This document shows positions 14,008 through 18,646 of a DNA stretch of 18,646 nucleotides, piece by piece (the first letter of the stretch is position 1; each line of letters starts with the position of its first letter). This DNA is from Candidatus Fermentithermobacillaceae bacterium UBA3951 (GTDB lineage: Bacteria; Bacillota; Sulfobacillia; Fermentithermobacillales; Fermentithermobacillaceae). The notes beneath the pieces are model-generated. The model searched no databases and was not told the DNA's origin. It was given only the letters and a program-made list of their open reading frames with translations. The stretch covers positions 1-18,646 of the forward strand of contig DGDN01000001.1 of assembly GCA_002385465.1 (NCBI GenBank), given 5' to 3'. A program made the translations under genes and the position numbers.

Positions 14008-15780
14008 TCAAGATGAAACCGCTTCCTTCTCTTCACCAATGCCGTGCCGCTCGATCTTGTTGTAAAGGCTCCTTACGCTGATACCCAATAGACGTGCCGC
14101 CCTGGTCTTGTTGTTGCCGGTCTTCTTGAGTGCATTGAGAATGGCGAGACGTTCGGCGTTATACACTGCTTCTTTCAGGCTTCCGGCGGTGGTGGGTGCA
14201 GGCGACAACCAATCCGGCTCGGCCTCCCGGTGAGCGGGTTTTCCGAACCGGTGTCCTTCTACGGTCATGGGGGGTAAGTGCTCTGACAGTATCACGGTCT
14301 CTTGAAACTTCATGTTCATCATGGCCCTACCGAGGACGTTCTCCAGTTCCCTAACATTACCCGGCCAGCGGTAAGCCTTGAATACTTCCATCACTTCAGG
14401 GCTCACGCTTTCCACAGACCTGCCGTATTCCTGGTTAAGCTTCTTGATGAGCCTGTCGCAGAGGAACGGGAGGTCGTCCGTCCGCTGTCTAAGCGGCGGT
14501 ATGAAGATGGGGATGACATTCAGGCGGTAGTAGAGGTCTTCGCGGAACTTCCCCTCTGCCACCAATTGCTCCAGGGGCACGTTGGTTGCGGCTATCACGC
14601 GGACGTCCACGGGGGTAGGCTTTGAGTCGCCCACCCTGACGATCTCTTTCTCCTGAAGCACTCTCAACAGGCTGGCCTGGAGCGGAAGGGGCATGACCCC
14701 AACCTCATCCAAGAAGAGAGAGCCTCCTTCGGCTTCCTCGAACAAGCCCTTCCTGCCGCCTCGTTTCGCGCCGGTAAACGCGCCGTCTACGTATCCGAAG
14801 AGCTCGGACTCGAGCAAGCTTTCGCTTACGGCTGCGCAGTTCACTCTCACAAACGGTTTGTTCCTCCTGGGCGAGGCATTGTGGATCGCGTGGGCGAAAA
14901 GCTCCTTTCCGGTACCGCTTTCCCCTCTTAGGAGGACTGTCGCCGTGGTAAATGCCACCCTCCGTGCCTGTTCTACCGCTTGCGAGACCAGAGGATTGAC
15001 CGACACCACCTCTTCGAAGGTGTACTTGGCCTCCAGCTGCCTCACGATCTTCTTCATCCGGTCCAGTTCCTCGGTAAGACGTATGATCTCGGAGACGTCG
15101 CGGATGACTCCAACGCTGCCTTTGAGCTCGTCTCCCACAAAAACCGGGTCTACCGAAACCACCACTTGTCTCCGCATGGGCCCCACCCGCATGGGCACGT
15201 TCTTGACGGGCTGCCGGGTGCGCAAGACCTGCATGTGCATACTGGGACCTTCGGCGATGTCCACGGTGGCGGGCTTGCCTATCACGTCTTTCTCGGTGAG
15301 CCCGGTTAGCCTGGTGTAAGCCTGGTTGATGAGAAGACCGTTGCCGTTTGCATCGGCCACCGAGATGGCGTCTTGAGTAGCTCCGATAATGGCGGTGAGA
15401 AACGACTGGATCTCTCGAAGGTTCGTGATCTCTTCCGCCAGCTTCTTGACTTCAGTTAGATCGCGAAACACCGCGACCGCCCCTACAACCTTGCCGCTTT
15501 CGTCCCGCACGGGTACCCTGTTCGTGACGATCTCCGTCTCGCCGACCGTCTGCCTTTGGTTCAGTTCGGCCACTCCCGTGGACAGGACTTCATCAAGCCT
15601 GGTGGTAGCTATCACCTCTCGGACATGTGAACCGATCGCATCTTTGGCTTTCATCCCGAGGATCTTCTCTGCGGAGGGGTTGAAAACAAAAATGCGCCCG
15701 TTGGCATCAACGGCCACGATGGCGTCATGAGTTGCGTTCAGAATAAGGTCTAGGAGTCTCACCCGTGCAGAATCCTGCAA
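14008..15780 (-). CDS. Sigma-54-dependent transcriptional activator, PAS-PAS-AAA+-Fis (BkdR-like)
   Basis: A 590-residue enhancer-binding protein. Two PAS domains lie at about 7-113 and 123-235, with a short helical linker at 230-250. The AAA+ module (about 255-490) has Walker A GESGTGKE (286-293), the sigma-54-contacting GAFTGA loop (333-338) and Walker B SLFLDEV (354-360). A Fis-type helix-turn-helix closes the protein (about 553-580, TGNNKTRAARLLGISVRSLYNKI). The architecture and the position before the dehydrogenase-buk-ptb genes match the Bacillus BkdR, which activates branched-chain amino acid degradation. PAS domains suggest a small-molecule signal. The start is TTG at 15780, 9 bases after GGAGG (15790-15794). 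That ribosome site is part of a palindrome, described separately. Confidence 0.93.
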   Translation of the reverse strand: MQDSARVRLLDLILNATHDAIVAVDANGRIFVFNPSAEKILGMKAKDAIGSHVREVIATTRLDEVLSTGVAELNQRQTVGETEIVTNRVPVRDESGKVVGAVAVFRDLTEVKKLAEEITNLREIQSFLTAIIGATQDAISVADANGNGLLINQAYTRLTGLTEKDVIGKPATVDIAEGPSMHMQVLRTRQPVKNVPMRVGPMRRQVVVSVDPVFVGDELKGSVGVIRDVSEIIRLTEELDRMKKIVRQLEAKYTFEEVVSVNPLVSQAVEQARRVAFTTATVLLRGESGTGKELFAHAIHNASPRRNKPFVRVNCAAVSESLLESELFGYVDGAFTGAKRGGRKGLFEEAEGGSLFLDEVGVMPLPLQASLLRVLQEKEIVRVGDSKPTPVDVRVIAATNVPLEQLVAEGKFREDLYYRLNVIPIFIPPLRQRTDDLPFLCDRLIKKLNQEYGRSVESVSPEVMEVFKAYRWPGNVRELENVLGRAMMNMKFQETVILSEHLPPMTVEGHRFGKPAHREAEPDWLSPAPTTAGSLKEAVYNAERLAILNALKKTGNNKTRAARLLGISVRSLYNKIERHGIGEEKEAVSS

Positions 15781-15790
15781 GAAAAGGCAC

Positions 15791-15817
15791 CTCCGCTTGG
15801 GAATTCCACAAGCGGAG
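15791..15817 (-). promoter_or_regulatory. Palindrome overlapping the ribosome site of the activator gene
   Basis: Perfect 9-bp arms CTCCGCTTG and CAAGCGGAG surround a 9-base centre containing GGAATTCC; apart from one extra base the whole 27 bases is palindromic. It lies between the predicted start of transcription and the start codon. In RNA, one arm would pair with GGAG of the ribosome site. It could be an operator (for example autoregulation) or a translation-blocking hairpin. Confidence 0.6.
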
Positions 15818-15837
15818 CGTGTAATCCTCTAATCTGC

Positions 15838-15843
15838 ATTATA
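15838..15843 (-). promoter_or_regulatory. -10 box upstream of the activator gene
   Basis: A perfect TATAAT on the minus strand lies 58 bases before the TTG start. No good -35 hexamer is found 16-18 bases upstream, so if used, this vegetative promoter may need an activator. Confidence 0.5.
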
Positions 15844-15924
15844 TTGCACACTGCGCGTACCTGCGGTCTCCCAAGGAGCCGGGATCGGTACGAACCCACT
15901 GGCTCATGCGAGGACCCCATCACC

Positions 15925-16689
15925 TCACGCGCCGAGCCTTAGCCTGTCGGCCACCATGGCTATGAACTCAGAATTAGTAGGTTTGCCTTTTTCTTGGCTG
16001 ATGGTATGCCCGAATACCTTTTGGATGAATTCCATGTTGCCCCTGTCCCACGCGACCTCAATGGCATGACGTATGGCCCGCTCCACGCGGCTCGGAGTGG
16101 TCGTGTATTTTTGGGCAATGGTGGGATAGAGCTCTTTGGTGATCTTGGAAAGGAGGTCGACGCGATCCACAACCATGATGATTGCGTCACGGAGGTACAA
16201 ATAGCCCTTGATGTGGGCCGGAATTCCCAGTTCATGCATGATGGAGGTTACTCGGGAATCCTGACTCTTGTCTCTCTCCCTAACTTGAGGGGCAGACCTT
16301 GTGGAAGTCCCTTCCTTCGACCAAAGCTGTCTGAGCCTCTCGGTCAGTATGCTTAGGTCAAAGGGTTTCAATATGTAATAGTCGGCGCCCAGCTCCACAA
16401 CCCTATGGGTGATTGATTCCTGCCCGAATGCGGTAAGCATCACAATCTTCGGGCGCGCGGATGCATCTTCTTTGGAGAGTCGCTCAAGGACACCAATCCC
16501 GTCCAGATACGGCATGATGATGTCTAGGATCACGATATCAGGCTTGAGCTCCTGAATGGACTCTAGTGCTTCCACACCGTTGTACGCCACGCCTGCGACC
16601 TCTATGTCGTCCTGTTTTTCAAGGTACTCGCGAAGTAAGCCTACGAATTCTTTGTTGTCGTCCACTACTAGGACCCGCATTTTCCGCAT
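15925..16689 (-). CDS. spo0A: Sporulation master regulator Spo0A
   Basis: Response regulator controlling entry into sporulation, 254 residues. The receiver domain (about 4-125) has the acidic pair D10-D11, phosphoacceptor D56 (VILDIIMP) and K108 (ILKPF). The C-terminal Spo0A DNA-binding domain (about 145-254) contains the family segments HELGIPAHIKGYLYLRDAI, LYPTIAQKY and TPSRVERAIRHAIEVAW, the recognition region. The ATG at 16689 has GGGGGGAG 7 bases upstream. It follows spoIVB in the same direction, as in Bacillus and clostridia, but across an unusually busy 425-base gap that holds a candidate promoter, a palindrome and an oppositely oriented Spo0E-like gene. Confidence 0.97.
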   Translation of the reverse strand: MRKMRVLVVDDNKEFVGLLREYLEKQDDIEVAGVAYNGVEALESIQELKPDIVILDIIMPYLDGIGVLERLSKEDASARPKIVMLTAFGQESITHRVVELGADYYILKPFDLSILTERLRQLWSKEGTSTRSAPQVRERDKSQDSRVTSIMHELGIPAHIKGYLYLRDAIIMVVDRVDLLSKITKELYPTIAQKYTTTPSRVERAIRHAIEVAWDRGNMEFIQKVFGHTISQEKGKPTNSEFIAMVADRLRLGA

Positions 16690-16758
16690 CCGATGACTCC
16701 CCCCGCATTTCGCGACGATAAGACAAGCCGCGTGTACTTACAAACTATTCCAGGACAA

Positions 16759-16788
16759 ATCTTACCATCTGGACCATATTGTTGACAA
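16759..16788 (-). promoter_or_regulatory. Candidate promoter of spo0A
   Basis: TTGTCA (16783-16788) and TAAGAT (16759-16764) are separated by 18 bases on the minus strand, five and four matches of six to the vegetative consensus. Transcription would start about 60 bases before spo0A. The -35 region contains TTGTCAA, close to a Spo0A box (TTGTCRAA), consistent with autoregulation. No good sigma-H promoter was found. Confidence 0.35.
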
Positions 16789-16792
16789 TATG
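16775..16792. repeat. 18-bp palindrome in the spoIVB-spo0A gap
   Basis: The arms CATATTGT and ACAATATG are perfect complements around a 2-base centre, giving a symmetric operator-like site that overlaps the predicted -35 of spo0A. A further inverted repeat (CAATTTT and AAAATTG, 7-base loop) lies next to it at 16798-16818. Confidence 0.6.
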
Positions 16793-16938
16793 AACCACAA
16801 TTTTGGTGGCAAAAATTGGATACACATTGTCCCCTCGGAATTTCCCCTGTTCATTCTCATTGGAAAGGCTAAAGACTGAGGTGTCGTTTACGACTACCTG
16901 AGTAAGGGCCATAGGAGATTGCGTGGCGAAAGGCCGGG

Positions 16939-17241
16939 GTGGTCCAGATGAAACCAGGACCGGAGAAACCGGTTGAAGCGACCCACAGGATGGAGTCTTA
17001 CAAGCGCGAGCTTGTGGGATTGGTCGAGTCGGGTCGCTCGATGATGGACGCAGAGGTACTCCGGTTATCCCGGGAGATCGACCACTGCATAAACCTTATC
17101 TGCCGGGAGTCGCTCTACCTGCAATCGTCGCTTGGGGTTGGTGCTCCTGCCGAGCCGGGTTCCGCGAGGCTGGACTCAAGTTCAAAAAAGGCCGCCTCCG
17201 CGTCGCCTTCAAGCAAGGCTTCTCTCCCGCTCATCATGTAG
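16939..17241 (+). CDS. Spo0E-like aspartyl-phosphate phosphatase (small regulator of Spo0A)
   Basis: The only rightward gene, 100 residues from GTG 16939 (an ATG at 16948 is also possible). Residues 20-56, with KRELVGLVESG, AEVLRLSREID (the family SQELD-type motif, S44 to D48) and HCINLI, match the short helical hairpin of Spo0E-family proteins. These dephosphorylate Spo0A~P and hold back sporulation. The last 40 or so residues are low-complexity Ala, Ser, Pro and Lys. They are encoded antisense to the 3' end of spoIVB (127-base overlap), so they may carry no conserved function. The gene lies between spoIVB and spo0A, transcribed against both. The call rests on motif recognition in a short protein. 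Confidence 0.68.
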   Translation: MVQMKPGPEKPVEATHRMESYKRELVGLVESGRSMMDAEVLRLSREIDHCINLICRESLYLQSSLGVGAPAEPGSARLDSSSKKAASASPSSKASLPLIM

Positions 17242-18503
17242 GCGTCCCGGGCCATCCATTCTGCGAATGTACCGTATCCCCTGTGAGGGTCGTTCACGAG
17301 CACATGGGTGATGGCTCCCACAAGATATCCGTCCTGAATGATCGGACTCCCGCTCATGCCTTGCACAATACCGCCGGTACGGGCAATCAGCCTCGGGTCT
17401 GTGACCCTGAGGAGAAAACCCTTGGAAAGGTTTCTGGAGCCCAGGTAAATGTCTTCAATCTCCACCGAAAATCTCTCGATGGAAGTTCCTTCTATGGTGG
17501 TGAGGACCTCGGCAGGACCCTTTCTGAGCCTTCCTTGAAGGCCCAAAGGGATCGGTTCGGGATAATGCTCGTTCTCAAGCGGCCCTGACAAGATCCCTGA
17601 AATGCCGCACTCTTTGTTTTGTAAGATGGTCCCTATGACATCGTGGCCTTCAACAAACGTACCCAGGACTTCGCCCGGGATCCCTTTTCTCGAAGGGTGA
17701 ACACCGGTCACGGTGGCGCGAACTATATGGCCCTCATTCATGGACACGGGCTTTCTCGAATCACCTTCGTAGATCATGTGGCCGAGGGCCGTGTAAAGCC
17801 CCGTCTTGGCGTCGTAGAAGGTGAGCGTCCCTACTCCGGCCAGCGCGTCTTTCACGAGGAGCCCGATCTGAAAACCGCCGTTTCTGTGCCTTACGGGCAT
17901 AAGCGTCTTGCGTATGACCGAGCCGTCAGGTTTTTCCACCAGGATGTCAACCCACCGGCCATCTCTCCCGGCCCGGTCTACAAGGAGCGAGAACTCTTCC
18001 TTAGTACCAATCTTTTCATCTCCCACAGAGATGATTACATCGCCGGCTTCCAGCCCCGCGTTTCGGGCCGGCCATACCTGGCGACCGTCCACGGTCTCAA
18101 CAGGCGAGAGCCCCGTGATCACGAGGCCGCTGCTTCTTAACACGACACCTATGGAGTGCCCGCCCGGGACGACCAAAACGGGTTCTTGGACGCTTAGAGA
18201 CACCCTCCGTATGGGGATAAGACCGAAGAGGCGGAACTCTACTGACGAGTACCCTGTTTCGCCGGTGTCGAGGGCAAGACGCGTGGAGGTGCCGCTCCAC
18301 GGAAGTAGGTCGGAGATGGGCGCCCCCGGACGGCTTACCGAGATGACGGGCGAGCCTGTATCTATGACAAACGACTGCCCCTTTGTAAGGGTCATTTCAG
18401 ACGGAAACGAAAAAGCAAGCCTGAAGGAGCCCGACATACATATGGCCACTACCAAAGCACTAAGGAAGACTCCCAGCACCATGCGTATTCTGTGTCCTGT
18501 CAC
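17115..18503 (-). CDS. spoIVB: SpoIVB serine peptidase (sporulation checkpoint protease)
   Basis: Forespore-secreted S55 peptidase that triggers pro-sigma-K activation across the forespore membranes. About 462 residues, somewhat longer than the roughly 425 of Bacillus. An N-terminal transmembrane or signal segment (MVLGVFLSALVVAICM) is followed by a PDZ domain (roughly residues 120-200, with ARNAGLEAGDVIISVG). The S55 domain includes YTALGHMI (catalytic His), VTDPRL (Asp) and VQGMSGSPII (nucleophile Ser). The frame opens with GTG at 18518, but that touches its GAGG. The GTG at 18503 lies 9 bases past GAGG (18513-18516) and fits the spacing of the neighbours. An ATG slightly further in is another option. 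Bases 18519-18646, where recN might be expected further upstream, show no gene. Confidence 0.93.
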   Translation of the reverse strand: MTGHRIRMVLGVFLSALVVAICMSGSFRLAFSFPSEMTLTKGQSFVIDTGSPVISVSRPGAPISDLLPWSGTSTRLALDTGETGYSSVEFRLFGLIPIRRVSLSVQEPVLVVPGGHSIGVVLRSSGLVITGLSPVETVDGRQVWPARNAGLEAGDVIISVGDEKIGTKEEFSLLVDRAGRDGRWVDILVEKPDGSVIRKTLMPVRHRNGGFQIGLLVKDALAGVGTLTFYDAKTGLYTALGHMIYEGDSRKPVSMNEGHIVRATVTGVHPSRKGIPGEVLGTFVEGHDVIGTILQNKECGISGILSGPLENEHYPEPIPLGLQGRLRKGPAEVLTTIEGTSIERFSVEIEDIYLGSRNLSKGFLLRVTDPRLIARTGGIVQGMSGSPIIQDGYLVGAITHVLVNDPHRGYGTFAEWMARDAYMMSGREALLEGDAEAAFFELESSLAEPGSAGAPTPSDDCR

Positions 18504-18646
18504 CGGAAGCCACCTCACCCTCGCTTGAAAAGCCGACAGGTATTAAGGTTCGCCGGGCAAAGGAGATTTATTAGCGTGGCAAAAGAAGGCCTTTGTTTCC
18601 GGTGAGAGGCAGAGGTCATGGACAAAAGGTAACCGACCGGCGCGGG

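Noticed and set aside
1..18646. CRISPR array, tRNA or rRNA genes
   Set aside because: No regularly spaced repeats and no recognisable tRNA or rRNA sequence were seen on either strand. A covariance-model scan would be decisive for small RNAs.
18519..18646. Upstream gene or forespore (sigma-G) promoter before spoIVB
   Set aside because: No open frame of note and no good match to the sigma-F or sigma-G elements could be found in the 128 bases available.

Overview
The window reads as one end of a chromosomal contig from an endospore-forming, fermentative member of the Bacillota (clostridial type). The evidence is spoIVB, spo0A and spoIIM together with dacF and a xerD-type recombinase, strong Shine-Dalgarno sequences, and ferredoxin-linked 2-oxoacid metabolism. 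Eighteen genes run leftward on the minus strand. One small gene, a Spo0E-like regulator, runs the other way. Start codons are unusually varied: about 11 of the 18 minus-strand genes appear to begin with GTG or TTG, usually 7 to 9 bases after a GGAGG.

Layout in transcription order, right to left. (1) spoIVB (17115-18503) and spo0A (15925-16689) form the classical sporulation pair. Between them, in the opposite orientation and overlapping the 3' end of spoIVB, is the Spo0E-like gene (16939-17241). (2) A PAS/AAA+/Fis sigma-54 activator of BkdR type (14008-15780) follows. It has a good -10 box and a palindrome that overlaps its ribosome binding site. (3) Next is a control region with a tandem 11-bp repeat plus a TTGCGA-N4-TCGCAA dyad, then a strong -24/-12 promoter at 13784-13800. 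(4) A large catabolic gene set follows: amino acid dehydrogenase 2, butyrate kinase, phosphate butyryltransferase, leucine dehydrogenase, a divergent butyrate-kinase-like protein, a P-loop NTPase, a four-subunit ferredoxin-dependent 2-oxoacid oxidoreductase, and an unknown protein (4274-13746). Most neighbours overlap by 1 to 4 bases or lie within about 30 bases; the one larger internal gap is 80 bases. (5) The last block is spoIIM, alanine dehydrogenase with a strong hairpin after it, xerD, and dacF. dacF is cut off by the left edge.

Inferred pathway for block 4: leucine, valine or isoleucine is deaminated to a branched 2-oxoacid, the oxidoreductase converts this to acyl-CoA and reduced ferredoxin, the phosphotransacylase makes acyl-phosphate, and the kinase makes ATP and a branched fatty acid. 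It is a bkd-like operon in which the usual lipoamide-dependent dehydrogenase complex is replaced by a VorABC-type enzyme, still under a sigma-54 activator. The parts least explained by known biology are the butyrate-kinase-like protein that lacks kinase-type motifs, the P-loop protein coupled to it, and the unknown protein at the end.

Bases 1-19 are identical to the Tn5 mosaic end used in sequencing libraries and should be treated as untrimmed adapter, so the left edge is an artefactual junction.
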